Of a DNA stretch of 64,000 nt, positions 1 to 9,547 are shown one piece after another. Origin of the DNA: Bacteroidales bacterium (GTDB lineage: Bacteria > Planctomycetota > Planctomycetia > Gemmatales > Gemmataceae); the NCBI GenBank assembly GCA_026931725.1, contig JAIXLE010000059.1, forward strand, positions 62,001 through 126,000, read 5' to 3'. The translations under genes and the position numbers were made by a program. Within the stretch, counting starts at the first letter, position 1. Each line of letters opens with the position of its first letter. The notes beneath the pieces were generated by a model. That model had not been told where the DNA came from. It saw nothing but the letters and a program-made list of their open reading frames with translations, and made no database searches.

Positions 1-1454
1 TCATCTTCGTATCGGCGGATAAATGCCAGGATCTTGGGGTTGTCCGGTCGCAGAAACTCGATGGTGCCTCGGCCAAAGGCCCGGAACTGCTTCCGCAAGG
101 CGATGATCCGCTTCATCCACCACAAGAGCGAACTGGAGTTCCCCTGCTGGGCATCGACGTTGACCGCCTCGTAGTGGTATTCCGGGTCGATGATGACGGG
201 CAGATACAGCTTTTGGGGGTTGGCCTTGCTGAATCCCGCGTTCCGGTCGCCGGACCACTGCATCGGCGTGCGGACGCCGTTGCGGTCGCCGAGGTAAAAA
301 TTGTCGCCCATGCCGATTTCGTCGCCGTAGTAGATGACCGGCGTACCGGGCATACTGAACAAGAGGGCGTTCATGAGTTCGATGCGTCGGCGATCATTGC
401 GGAGCAGCGGGGCGAGGCGGCGGCGAATGCCGAGGTTGATCCGGGCTTGCGGGTCCGAGGCGTAGGCTCGGTACATGTAGTCCCGTTCCTCGTCCGTCAC
501 CATTTCCAGCGTCAGTTCATCGTGGTTGCGCAGGAACATGCACCATTGGCAGTTGTCCGGGATCGCGGGTGTCTGTTCGAGGATGTCGATGATGGGGAAG
601 CGGTCTTCCTGGTGCAGCGCCATGTAAAGCCGCGGCATGACCGGGAAATGGAACGCCATGTGGCATTCGTCGCCGTCTCCGAAGTAGGCGATGGCATCTT
701 CGGGCCACTGGTTCGCCTCGGCGAGGAACATGCGGTTCTGGTATTTGGAATCCAGATGGGCGCGTAATCGCTTGAGGAAGGCGTGCGTTTCGGGCAGGTT
801 CTCGCAGTTGGTGCCTTCGCGTTCAAACAGGTACGGGATCGCGTCGAGCCGCAAGCCATCGACTCCCATGTCCAGCCAGAATTCCAGCACCGGCACGAGG
901 GCATCCCAGACTGCCGGGTTATCGAAGTTCAAATCCGGTTGATGGCTGTAGAAGCGATGCCAGTAATACTGATCGGCAACAGGGTCGTAGGTCCAGTTCG
1001 ATCGCTCAAAATCCTTGAAGATGATGCGGGCTTCTTTGTATTTGTCTGTCGTGTCAGACCAGACGTACATATCACGTTCGGGGCTGCCTTTCGGTGCCCG
1101 GCGAGCCCGTTGGAACCACGGGTGTTGGTCGGAGGTGTGGTTGATGACCAGTTCCGTGATGACTTTCAAACCGCGTTGGTGGGCGGCATCGAGGAAGTCG
1201 CGGAAATCTTTGAGGGTGCCGTAACTGGGGTGAACGCTGGTGTAATCGGCGATGTCGTAACCGTCATCCTTTAACGGCGAGGGATAAAACGGCAGCAACC
1301 AGATCGCCGTGATGCCGAGGTCTTGCAGGTAATCGAGCCGTTGCCGAAGGCCTTTGAAGTCGCCGACTCCATCGGCGATGCTGTCCTGGAAGGCACGAAC
1401 GTGGACTTCATAGATAATCGCGTCTTTGTACCAGAGTGGGTCATCGTCCGTCAT
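1..1454 (-). CDS. treS: Trehalose synthase (maltose alpha-D-glucosyltransferase), partial
   Basis: GH13 enzyme that interconverts maltose and trehalose in the cytoplasm. The first 484 codons are in the window and the 3' end is cut by the left edge. Translation opens MTDDDPLWYKDAIIYEVHVR, which is the hallmark TreS start. It continues with the (beta/alpha)8-barrel motifs: ELVINHTSDQHPWF (region I), GVDGLRLDAIPYLF with the nucleophile Asp (region II), FLAEANQWPED with the acid/base Glu (region III) and FLRNHDELT (region IV). The ATG at 1454 gives the normal family N-terminus. It lies 136 bp downstream of the caspase-like gene on the same strand. A fused maltokinase domain, found in some homologues, cannot be judged because the end is missing. 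Confidence 0.93.
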   Translation of the reverse strand, partial: MTDDDPLWYKDAIIYEVHVRAFQDSIADGVGDFKGLRQRLDYLQDLGITAIWLLPFYPSPLKDDGYDIADYTSVHPSYGTLKDFRDFLDAAHQRGLKVITELVINHTSDQHPWFQRARRAPKGSPERDMYVWSDTTDKYKEARIIFKDFERSNWTYDPVADQYYWHRFYSHQPDLNFDNPAVWDALVPVLEFWLDMGVDGLRLDAIPYLFEREGTNCENLPETHAFLKRLRAHLDSKYQNRMFLAEANQWPEDAIAYFGDGDECHMAFHFPVMPRLYMALHQEDRFPIIDILEQTPAIPDNCQWCMFLRNHDELTLEMVTDEERDYMYRAYASDPQARINLGIRRRLAPLLRNDRRRIELMNALLFSMPGTPVIYYGDEIGMGDNFYLGDRNGVRTPMQWSGDRNAGFSKANPQKLYLPVIIDPEYHYEAVNVDAQQGNSSSLLWWMKRIIALRKQFRAFGRGTIEFLRPDNPKILAFIRRYED

Positions 1455-1590
1455 GGTGTGAAACCCAGATAATGAAGGAGAGTCGCGCGGATCGTTTCGG
1501 GAATAGTATGCACCCAGCCCCGAAAATGCGAACTCTCCTCACATCTCCGATGTCCGATCCGGGCAGACACCGGGGGGTCACACGGTGGCG

Positions 1591-4008
1591 TTACTCATCC
1601 GTGGAAACCCGGCCACCAGGGTTGTAGGTCCGCCATTCCAGCCCGAGCGCGACGGATTTGGCCCGCTTCGAGAGAATCGCCCAGGGCGTGCCTTTGTTCT
1701 TCGTAGCGATCTCGTCGAACATTTCGCGGGCCACCTCGGCCATGTCTTTGACATCCCGCTTACTCTTCATCTCGGCCACGGACACCATTTGCCAGCCGGT
1801 ATCGTCCTTCCCCTTGGTGGGCAGGGAGTCGGTACGGATGTACGCGAGCGCAAGGTTGTACTCGTGCATGAACGCGAGCCGGGCCTTGGCTTGGGCATGG
1901 GCGTACTGGAAGGTCACACGCCAGTACTGTGACATTTCCTTCTCCAGTTCCCCGGATTCGACGACGGCATCCATTTGTCGGGCGACTTCATCCAGCAGCA
2001 GGATGATACGGGCCGGTTTTTCCTGCTCGCTGACGATTTCCTTCTTCGCCGCGTCGTCGGTGTCACCCTCGAATTTCACGCGCAGGCTGACCGGCGCGGA
2101 GTTCATGGAAGGGTCTTCTTCGGTCACGCCCGCGATCATCGCCCCAGCGGGATCAATGCCACGCGGAGCATCGGGCGATTCCCCCCATTCTTTCCGAATG
2201 ATGTCCAAGGCATCGAGTGCCAGATTGCGGACGGCGTACTTTTCTGGGTTTTCGCGGATTTCCTTCGTGGAAACGCCATCCGGCATGTACGGATCCATCA
2301 ATTCTTTGGGGAACGGGATGATTTCCTCAATCCGAGCATCGGTGTAGGCACCCCCGGACGGTTTCACGGGAGCCAGAGTGATCCGAGAAAACACCGGCGC
2401 GAGTTGCCGTGGCGACAGCCCCGGCGGCGGTGGCGGTAGGTCGAACCGTTTGGCCGCGGCTTGGTGCTTGTCGGCGGGGATGGCGTTTTCCGTGGGGTCA
2501 TTGCCGAACATCTTGGCGGTCTGCTTCGGCTTACCGGCGAGCAAGCTAATATCGGCTATACGGGCTTTCGCGGCTTCGAGCCAGGGGGTCATCGGGATGC
2601 CTTGGTTGGGGTCCGGTTCGGAAGCCGATTTCACTTTCCCCTTGGTAGCCACATATTTTAAGGCACTCAAAAAGACGCTCCCCGCCACGTCGGAAAGATC
2701 CTGTGACTTGGTCCGGCGGAATTCCAGAGCATTCTCACCCTGAGAGCAACTGATGACGGCTTGCACACCTTCCGGGGCGGCGAGCAGCAGTTTTTCGAGT
2801 TCCTCGCTCATCGGTTCGCTACCGGGGCGGAGCTTTTCCGCGTCCTCGTTGAGCCGACAAACATCGAATAGAATAATCTTCTGCTGAGCGGAACAATCTT
2901 TGAGCTTGGCCCAGACATCGTCCACCGGAATCAGTGTTTCCGGGTCTTCGAGGTCGCCATCCACGGGCACCAGATACGCCTTCCCGTCGCGGGCAACAGC
3001 ATGGCCACCGAAGTAGATGACGATACGGTCCTGGGCGCGGGACGTTTCCAAAAACCGCTGGTAGGCCGTCTGGATCACCGGCTTGAGCATCGGCTGCGGT
3101 TTCTTGTCCGTGTCGCTGATGATGAACAGCTGGTTGTTTTCGGGGGCCGTGGGAATCCGCCAGTGGAAGGCGAGTTTACTGGCGACGGTTTTGACGTAAT
3201 CGCCCGCCAACCGAGGGTCGCCAGCCGTCAGGTTGTTGCAGTACAGGTATTTCGTGACGTTCAGCACCAGCATCCGCCGGGGGAAATCCGTCGTGGGAAT
3301 GAAGCTCATTTGCAGGGTGTTACCCGGCTTGGTGGCCACTGTTTCGGTCGGTGCCCCATCCAGTAGCCCACGGAGAGTGGGTTTGAGTTGCTCCCAGAAC
3401 AGGGCCGCCCCCGCGCCACCGCCGACCAAAGCAATGATGAACATGGTCACGATCCAGCGCATCACGCCGCCGCTGTGCTTGCGTTGTCGTCGGACTTCAC
3501 TCACTTCCGGCTCGGGAATGAAAGCCGCCAGCTGCGGAGCCGGTTCCGCAGCCGCAACGGGTGGAGTGTAGCCGTATGCTGGTGGCGGCGGATAGCCGTA
3601 GCCCGCGGGCGGATACCCTGGCGGCGGATAGCCGTAACCCGCGGGCGGATAACCGGGTTGAGGTGGATAACCGTAACCCACGGGTGGATACCCCACCGCT
3701 GGGGTGGGCGGTACGGGCATGGCGGTTGGGGGAATCGGCGTTGTTCCCGCGACCGGAGTGGCCACCGCAGGACTTGCAACGACCGGACTTGCGGCCACCG
3801 GACTTGCAGCGACCGGAGTCGCGGGCTTGGCCTTCGTGGCGGCTTCCCCAGAATGGGCCGGTGCTGCCGGCTTGGTAGGAGACGCGGGACGGGCTTTACT
3901 CTGTATGACGGACCCACACTTCTTGCATTTGAAAGATTTCCCAGCCCAGTCAGCGGGGATTTTCAAAGCAACTTTGCAATGTGGGCAGGTCACGCGGACC
4001 ATCTCCAT
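1591..4008 (-). CDS. Zinc-ribbon, membrane-anchored caspase-like (peptidase C14) protein
   Basis: 805 residues. Residues 5-34 form a zinc-ribbon-like finger (CPHC...CKKC), like the MJ0042-type fingers common in planctomycetes. Residues 40-170 are an Ala/Pro-rich and then Gly/Tyr/Pro repeat linker (repeated GYGYPP units). Residues 183-203 are a single membrane helix. A caspase-like p20 domain follows: the catalytic His is in YFGGHA (H336) and the catalytic Cys in FDVCR (C384), so the dyad is intact. The C-terminal 350 residues have no family I recognise. This arrangement puts the finger on one side of the membrane and the peptidase on the other. ATG at 4002 is an alternative start. Function in signalling or regulated proteolysis is inference only. 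Confidence 0.85.
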   Translation of the reverse strand: MEMVRVTCPHCKVALKIPADWAGKSFKCKKCGSVIQSKARPASPTKPAAPAHSGEAATKAKPATPVAASPVAASPVVASPAVATPVAGTTPIPPTAMPVPPTPAVGYPPVGYGYPPQPGYPPAGYGYPPPGYPPAGYGYPPPPAYGYTPPVAAAEPAPQLAAFIPEPEVSEVRRQRKHSGGVMRWIVTMFIIALVGGGAGAALFWEQLKPTLRGLLDGAPTETVATKPGNTLQMSFIPTTDFPRRMLVLNVTKYLYCNNLTAGDPRLAGDYVKTVASKLAFHWRIPTAPENNQLFIISDTDKKPQPMLKPVIQTAYQRFLETSRAQDRIVIYFGGHAVARDGKAYLVPVDGDLEDPETLIPVDDVWAKLKDCSAQQKIILFDVCRLNEDAEKLRPGSEPMSEELEKLLLAAPEGVQAVISCSQGENALEFRRTKSQDLSDVAGSVFLSALKYVATKGKVKSASEPDPNQGIPMTPWLEAAKARIADISLLAGKPKQTAKMFGNDPTENAIPADKHQAAAKRFDLPPPPPGLSPRQLAPVFSRITLAPVKPSGGAYTDARIEEIIPFPKELMDPYMPDGVSTKEIRENPEKYAVRNLALDALDIIRKEWGESPDAPRGIDPAGAMIAGVTEEDPSMNSAPVSLRVKFEGDTDDAAKKEIVSEQEKPARIILLLDEVARQMDAVVESGELEKEMSQYWRVTFQYAHAQAKARLAFMHEYNLALAYIRTDSLPTKGKDDTGWQMVSVAEMKSKRDVKDMAEVAREMFDEIATKNKGTPWAILSKRAKSVALGLEWRTYNPGGRVSTDE

Positions 4009-4191
4009 TATCGTCGAGCCTCGGGATGGCGATAAACCGTACTCGTATTATTGGCATTGTACTCCAACACATCACCAACGCGAGATGGGAGCCGCCAGAT
4101 TCTGTATCCGCTCTCGGGATGGACTGGCCGTTGCCGGGGTTTCCGCGCACGTTAGCGGAAGAGGAATTTCACGGATACGGAGTGGGAACCG

Positions 4192-5187
4192 ATGAAACTC
4201 GTACTCATCGCAGGGGACGGCATCGGCCCCGAAGTCACGGCGGCGGCCTGTCAGGTCATCGAAGCCGCCGGGGTCCACATCGACTGGATTCGTGCCGATG
4301 CCGGACTCGGGGCGGCCGAACACTATGGCGAACCGCTGCCGGAAGCCACGCTCGATCTGATTCGGACGCACCGGGTCGCCCTCAAAGGTCCATGTACGAC
4401 ACCCGTGGGAAAAGGGTTCCGCTCCATCAACGTCCGCCTCCGACAGGGGTTAGACCTGTACGCCAGCGTACGCCCGGTGCGGTCGCTGCCCGGAATCCGA
4501 ACTCCGTTCGATCATGTCGATCTGATTGTTGTGCGGGAAAATACCGAAGGGTTGTACGCGGGGCTGGAACACCAGGTCGTTCCCGGCGTGGTCGAGAGCC
4601 TGCGAGTGATTACGCGCACCGCGGCGGAACGGATTGTCCGCTTTGCCTTTGAATTGGCTCGACATTCGGGGCGGCACCGGGTCACGTTCTGCCACAAGGC
4701 CGATGTGATGCGGCTCACCGATGGCTTGTTTCTCGATTGTGCCCGTGCCGTCGCCGATGAGTTTCCGTTCATCACGTTTGACGAAACTCCAGTCGACAAT
4801 GTCTGCTTGCAGTTGGCACTCGACCCGACCCAGTACGATGTGCTGGTGATGGAAAACCTGTTCGGCGATGTGATTTCGGACTTGTGCGCGGGGCTCGTCG
4901 GCGGACTCGGCGTGGTGCCGGGGGCGAATCTGGGCAGCCGTTATGCCGTGTTCGAGGCGGTCCACGGTTCCGCGCCGGACATTGCGGGAAAGGGACTCGC
5001 CAACCCGATCGCCGTGATCCGCAGTGCCGTGATGATGCTCGATCATGTGGGCGAACGCGCCGCCGCGGCCCGGATCGAAAACGCCGTCCTCCGCACGCTT
5101 CAGGCGGGGATTGGCCTCACCCGCGACCTCGGCGGTGATGGGAACACGGCCACCATCACCGCGCAAATCATCAAAAACCTGGAATGA
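4192..5187 (+). CDS. icd: NAD-dependent isocitrate dehydrogenase
   Basis: 331-residue beta-decarboxylating dehydrogenase of the isocitrate/isopropylmalate family, oxidising isocitrate to 2-oxoglutarate. The N-terminus MKLVLIAGDGIGPEVT is canonical. The substrate loop GFRSINVRLRQ has the Ser-x-Asn typical of isocitrate dehydrogenases. CHKADVMRLTDGLF carries the catalytic Lys, and GDVISDLCAGLVGGLGVVPG carries the metal-binding Asp residues and the GANLG motif that favours IDH over LeuB. VHGSAPDIAGK is the cofactor-binding loop. It is divergent from the caspase-like gene across 183 bp. Isopropylmalate dehydrogenase is the main alternative but the motifs argue against it. Confidence 0.85.
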   Translation: MKLVLIAGDGIGPEVTAAACQVIEAAGVHIDWIRADAGLGAAEHYGEPLPEATLDLIRTHRVALKGPCTTPVGKGFRSINVRLRQGLDLYASVRPVRSLPGIRTPFDHVDLIVVRENTEGLYAGLEHQVVPGVVESLRVITRTAAERIVRFAFELARHSGRHRVTFCHKADVMRLTDGLFLDCARAVADEFPFITFDETPVDNVCLQLALDPTQYDVLVMENLFGDVISDLCAGLVGGLGVVPGANLGSRYAVFEAVHGSAPDIAGKGLANPIAVIRSAVMMLDHVGERAAAARIENAVLRTLQAGIGLTRDLGGDGNTATITAQIIKNLE

Positions 5188-5221
5188 ACATTCCGACGCT
5201 CCGGGTGACGTTTTCCCGTCG

Positions 5222-6709
5222 CTACTGGTTCGCTTTCCAGGCTTCCCAAGAGTGTTTGCGATTGCCGAGATACTGGTAAGAATCAAAAATCTTCCCCTGC
5301 CCCAGGGCTCGCGGGTCGCCTTCCTTCTTGAGCGTGGCTTCCATCTCGGCGGCGAGTGCGCGTTGCACCTTCTCGTAGGCCGGGTCACCCGCGAGGTTGG
5401 TCAGGCAACCCGTGTCACGGTCCACCCGGTAAAGTTCTTCGGCTGGGCGTTTACCAAAGCTCATTTTGAAGTAACGATCAAAGCTACTGAGGAGAAACTC
5501 TTTCGTCAAGCCATCATCGACATTGCGGTAGCCGGTTTCGGGGTTGCCCGCGGGCCAGCGGTCGGGTTCGTAATTGCGGATGTACAGGTATTCTGGTGTC
5601 CGAATCGCCCGCACGGGATAACCGAGATCGTGCGGGCGGCCCAGGTCGTGCCGTTCCTTGCCAACCAAGTGTCGGTTCCGCGTGGCATCCACGATACCGG
5701 ATTGCGGAGACTTCAACACATCCAAAAAGCTGCGGCCGGTCACGGTGGCGGGGATTTTCACCCCTGTTGCTTCTAAATAGGTTGGCATGAAGTCGCGGAC
5801 GTTGATGAAATCATCGACCGTGCGACCCGGGCGGACCACTTTCCCCCAACGGATCGCCAGCGGCAGGTGGAACCCTTTCTCGTAGATTTGCCCCTTCACC
5901 CGTGGGAACGGTTCGCCGTGGTCGGACGTGACGACGATGATGGTGTTGTCCAGTTCGCCGATCTCTTGGAGCTTCTTGAGGATGCGGCCCAAGTGGGTGT
6001 CGAACCATTCGATTTCCAGGGCATAGTCGAGGTAGTCGCTGCGAATCACTGGCGAATCGGGGTAAAACGGCGGCAGGTCGACCGTTTTCGGATCTTTTCC
6101 CGCCCGCAGACCGGATCCCACTTCATAGCCGCGATGCGGTTCGACCGCCCCGTACCAGAAGCAGAACGGTTGCCCCTTCTTGCGCTGATTCAAGAAATCC
6201 GTGAAGTTCGCGGCGTAGTCAATCGCGCCGATCCCCTTGTAGGGCGGCTTGTTCTTATGCTTCTGGTACGCCGGTCCCGCGGGGTTGCGGTCGAACCCAC
6301 CGGCTTTGAAGTCGCCCGGCCCCCAGCCTTTGCCGGTGTAGCCGACATGGTAGCCCGCCGCTTCCAGGACATCCGGGTAGACGGCCCATTTCTTCGGGAA
6401 GATGCCGAAGTGACAGCAGGCTTCCTCGGTTTGCCAGGAGTTCCGGCCTGTGAGAATCGTTGCCCGGCAAGGGCTGCATTTGGGGTTCGACGTGAAGCAG
6501 TTGTGGAACAGAACCCCTTCGCGGGCCACCTGATCGAAAGCCGGGGTGTTCACGAATCGGCAACCGTAGGCACCGGCGTGACCGTATCCCCAGTCATCGG
6601 CGATGGCGAACAGGATATTGGGACGGCGTTCCTCCGCGATGGCTCCAGCCGCCCCAGCCACGCAACCGAGCCATGCCAGCAGCAGTCGCACGCTCGTCAA
6701 TCGGTTCAT
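5222..6709 (-). CDS. Secreted type I sulfatase
   Basis: 495 residues with a Sec signal peptide (residues 1-25, cleavage near AGAIA-EE). RRPNILFAIADDWGYGH supplies the metal-binding Asp pair of arylsulfatases. The formylglycine motif is CSPCRATILTGR at residues 78-89: the modified Cys is C78, but the usual Ser at the fourth position is Cys. VTSDHGEPF holds further metal ligands. Planctomycetes typically carry many such enzymes for desulfating polysaccharides, so an exported sulfatase acting on sulfated glycans is likely. It ends 34 bp from the convergent icd gene. An AGAGGA Shine-Dalgarno precedes the ATG at 6709. Confidence 0.9.
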   Translation of the reverse strand: MNRLTSVRLLLAWLGCVAGAAGAIAEERRPNILFAIADDWGYGHAGAYGCRFVNTPAFDQVAREGVLFHNCFTSNPKCSPCRATILTGRNSWQTEEACCHFGIFPKKWAVYPDVLEAAGYHVGYTGKGWGPGDFKAGGFDRNPAGPAYQKHKNKPPYKGIGAIDYAANFTDFLNQRKKGQPFCFWYGAVEPHRGYEVGSGLRAGKDPKTVDLPPFYPDSPVIRSDYLDYALEIEWFDTHLGRILKKLQEIGELDNTIIVVTSDHGEPFPRVKGQIYEKGFHLPLAIRWGKVVRPGRTVDDFINVRDFMPTYLEATGVKIPATVTGRSFLDVLKSPQSGIVDATRNRHLVGKERHDLGRPHDLGYPVRAIRTPEYLYIRNYEPDRWPAGNPETGYRNVDDGLTKEFLLSSFDRYFKMSFGKRPAEELYRVDRDTGCLTNLAGDPAYEKVQRALAAEMEATLKKEGDPRALGQGKIFDSYQYLGNRKHSWEAWKANQ

Positions 6710-6760
6710 CGTGACGGTCCTCTCAACAGGGTCTAGGAGTTCCGGGTTTCAGGGGCAGCC

Positions 6761-7810
6761 TCAAGGCAGAGCCACACCGAGTTCCTCAGCGCATTTGCGG
6801 AGCAGTTCCCATGTCCCATCCGGGATGACGATGCCATCGCGGAGGCGGGCTTCCTTCGTGAGTCGTTCCGGGTCGCCGGGAAGGGTGATCGGCTTGGTCG
6901 GGTCGGCGGGCGGACAGCCACGGACGAACGCCGCGAGCCGGGTGGTTTCCTGCATGAAGTGGTCGATGCCGCCAAAGCGGGCCGGGTCGAACAACGTGAA
7001 CACGGCGGTGTTGCCCACCCCCGCCAACGGCGCATCCGGGTGGCTGCTCGAACCGCCTGAGAGGCCGCCCGCGAGCATGTCCAGGAGCAACCCCAGGCCG
7101 AACCCCTTGTACATTTGCGGCCCGCCGAAGGGCAGAATGGTGCCGCGTGGGTCTTTGTACAAGACGGAAGGGTCCGTGGTCGGTTTCCCGGCTGAGTCGA
7201 GCAGCCAACCTTCCGGGGTCGGTTCGCCCTTTTGGAAGTACGAACGGACTTTTCCTTCCGCCGCGGCGCTGGTGCCGAAATCCAGCACGACCGGCGGGCC
7301 ATCCGTCGGCACACCCAGGCAGATCGGGTTCGTGCTAATCCGACCTGCCGTGCCCCCCGGTGGTGCGACCCGACGACCGGCACCATGACTGTTCACCGTG
7401 GCAAACAAGGCGAGTTTCTCGCGGGCAGCCCGTTCCGCGTATTCTCCCAGTCGGCCCGTGTGACCGCTGTGCCGCAAGGAACCCGCCGCGATGCCGAGCG
7501 TGTGAGCGCGAGGGATGAGCCGATCCAGCAGCCGATGCGATTGCACCTGACCCAACCCCCAGCCCGCATCCGCGGCCACAACCGCCGGGGTTTCCGAGAG
7601 AATTTCCAACGGCGCACCGGGCCGGTATTTCCCCTCTTTGATGAAACCGACATACTGCGGAGCCCGGAGAATGCCGTGCGAATCGTGACCGCACAGGTTC
7701 GCATCCACGAGACTGTAGGCCACCGTCGCCGCTTCTTCCGCGGGGACACCGGCTGTGATGAACAAACGATTGGCAAAATCAATCAAGGCATCAGCGGAAT
7801 ACGTTGGCAT
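6761..7810 (-). CDS. Malate/L-lactate dehydrogenase family (Ldh2/YbiC-type) oxidoreductase
   Basis: 349 residues from the ATG at 7810 (MPTYSADALIDFANRLF), which has a GGAG about 8 nt upstream. The frame is open further upstream but without family similarity. GHDSHGILRAPQYV carries the conserved His region of the Ldh2/YlbC/ComC family of NAD(P)-dependent 2-hydroxyacid dehydrogenases, which is unrelated to classical Rossmann-fold LDH. NSHGAGRRVAPPGGTAGRIS, TNPICLGVPT and LDFGTSAAAEGKV are further family blocks. The substrate (malate, lactate, sulfolactate, ureidoglycolate and others in this family) cannot be assigned. It lies 51 bp upstream of the sulfatase on the same strand and may be co-transcribed with it. 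Confidence 0.85.
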   Translation of the reverse strand: MPTYSADALIDFANRLFITAGVPAEEAATVAYSLVDANLCGHDSHGILRAPQYVGFIKEGKYRPGAPLEILSETPAVVAADAGWGLGQVQSHRLLDRLIPRAHTLGIAAGSLRHSGHTGRLGEYAERAAREKLALFATVNSHGAGRRVAPPGGTAGRISTNPICLGVPTDGPPVVLDFGTSAAAEGKVRSYFQKGEPTPEGWLLDSAGKPTTDPSVLYKDPRGTILPFGGPQMYKGFGLGLLLDMLAGGLSGGSSSHPDAPLAGVGNTAVFTLFDPARFGGIDHFMQETTRLAAFVRGCPPADPTKPITLPGDPERLTKEARLRDGIVIPDGTWELLRKCAEELGVALP

Positions 7811-7996
7811 GTGCGAGGCTCCAGAGGATACCTCGTTTCTAGCAAGATGCCGGGTCGATCTCCAGAAGAATCGAAATAACCCGGCCAACGCGATGGTCAG
7901 AACGGGGGTCAGGGGTCAGGGCGGGAACGGGAACGGAACTGGTGCGCCCCCTTCGTGTGGCCCCACTGCGGTCGGGATTTCTGGGCTACCTTCAGG

Positions 7997-9508
7997 TTAG
8001 CGTGCCTGCGACCAGTCTTTCCGTTGGCGAGAGGAAGGGATTTTCAGCGCTTCGCGGTACTTCGTCACGGTGCGGCGGGCAATGGTCAGACCCGCTTGCT
8101 TGAAGCGTTCGACAATGTCCTCATCCGAGAACGGATGGGCTTTATCCTCGCTGCTGATGATTTCGAGGAGCTTTTGTTTGATCGTTTCCCAGGCGACGTT
8201 CTCGCCGGTCTGTTCGTTCTTGGTGCCGCCGCCGAAGAACCGTTTCAGGGGGAACACGCCGCGCGGGGTCTGCACCCACTTATCATCGACGGCCCGGCTC
8301 ACCGTGGTCACATGCACGCCGACTTGTTTGGCGATCTCTTCCATCTTCAACGGTTGAATGTAATCCGGCCCCAGATCGAGGAACGCCCGCTGGTGCAGGA
8401 TGATAGACCGCGTCACCTTGATGAGCGTGTTCCGCCGCTGTTCGATCGCGTCGATGAGCCAATGAGCGGAAGTGAATTTCTGCTTCAGGAAATCACGGGT
8501 CTTCGGGTCGTAGCTCTTGTCCTTGGCCAGATCGACGTACCGCTTGCTGATGCGGACGGGCGGTGTCCAATCGTCGGTTAGACGAATGTCAAAATCATCG
8601 GAATCCGTGCGTTCGACAATGATGTCCGGGACGACGTACTGATTGTTCTGTGGAACGAATCGGGTGCCGGGCTTCGGGTCGAACCGGCGGAGTTCCTCAA
8701 TCGCTTCCTGAATCGTCGGAATGTCGGCGTGGGTCTTGCGTTGAATGATCGGGAGTCGGTTGTGGGCGATGTCTTCGAGGTGGTCCCGGATCAGGGTTCG
8801 CACGAGGTCTTTGTGAGCGGTGTCGTCGGTCACCTGGAGGAGCAGACACTCTTTTGTATCGCGCGCTCCCACCCCGGCAGGGTCCAGCGATTGCACGACA
8901 ATGAGTGCGGCTTCGATGTCTTCAACAATCACCGGGCCTTGGGGGAAGTTGGCCGCGAGTTCCTGAAGCGTGATCGGGATGAGGCGATTGCGGTCGCGGT
9001 CATGGCCGAGCAGGTAGCCGTTATCGTCCAGGTGGCTGATGAGATACGCGCACAGTTCCCACTCCTCGGGGGTGAGGTCCATGTAGGCGAGTTGCTCGGT
9101 CAGGTGGTCCTGCAAGGAGATTGGCGCACTGGCGACATTCTGCATCGCGTCAAGTTTCTTATCGGAAAGCTCGGCCAGGCTGTGACGGCTGGGGCGATGG
9201 TCTTCGTTGAAGTGGTCTTCCCAGTCGCGGTTGAGTTCTTCGAGGCGGTGGAATTCCAGGTCGCCGGAGTCATCGTGCTTCAAAGGGGCATCGGGGTTAA
9301 ACTCTTCGGTAGAGGCCGTTTCCGAGGATTTGGCACGGGCTTCCTGAATTTCGAGGAAGGGGTTTTCCTGCAATTCGGCCTGAATCTTCTCTTGCAGGGC
9401 CATGACCGGGAGTTGCAGGATTTCCATGGACTGAATCATGCGGGGTGCCAGGAACTGCTTGAGTTCCGGCCGCATTGACAAGTCCATGCCGAGTCGCATT
9501 CCGCTCAT
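7997..9508 (-). CDS. rpoN: RNA polymerase sigma-54 factor
   Basis: 503 residues. Region I is the Gln/Leu-rich N-terminus (LKQFLAPRMIQSMEILQLPV), which contacts bacterial enhancer-binding activators. Residues about 50-130 are an acidic region II. The core-binding and helix-turn-helix domain follows, and the C-terminal RpoN box reads ARRTVTKYRE, matching the invariant ARRTVAKYRE pattern that recognises the -24 element. The ATG at 9508 has GGAGGG 7 nt upstream. It is the last gene of a leftward cluster dnaX-ybaB-recR-rpoN with 39 bp after recR. No activator is encoded in the window. Confidence 0.97.
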   Translation of the reverse strand: MSGMRLGMDLSMRPELKQFLAPRMIQSMEILQLPVMALQEKIQAELQENPFLEIQEARAKSSETASTEEFNPDAPLKHDDSGDLEFHRLEELNRDWEDHFNEDHRPSRHSLAELSDKKLDAMQNVASAPISLQDHLTEQLAYMDLTPEEWELCAYLISHLDDNGYLLGHDRDRNRLIPITLQELAANFPQGPVIVEDIEAALIVVQSLDPAGVGARDTKECLLLQVTDDTAHKDLVRTLIRDHLEDIAHNRLPIIQRKTHADIPTIQEAIEELRRFDPKPGTRFVPQNNQYVVPDIIVERTDSDDFDIRLTDDWTPPVRISKRYVDLAKDKSYDPKTRDFLKQKFTSAHWLIDAIEQRRNTLIKVTRSIILHQRAFLDLGPDYIQPLKMEEIAKQVGVHVTTVSRAVDDKWVQTPRGVFPLKRFFGGGTKNEQTGENVAWETIKQKLLEIISSEDKAHPFSDEDIVERFKQAGLTIARRTVTKYREALKIPSSRQRKDWSQAR

Positions 9509-9547
9509 TGTGGTCCCTCCGTCTTGGCGAACCCGCCTTCCCGCGGC

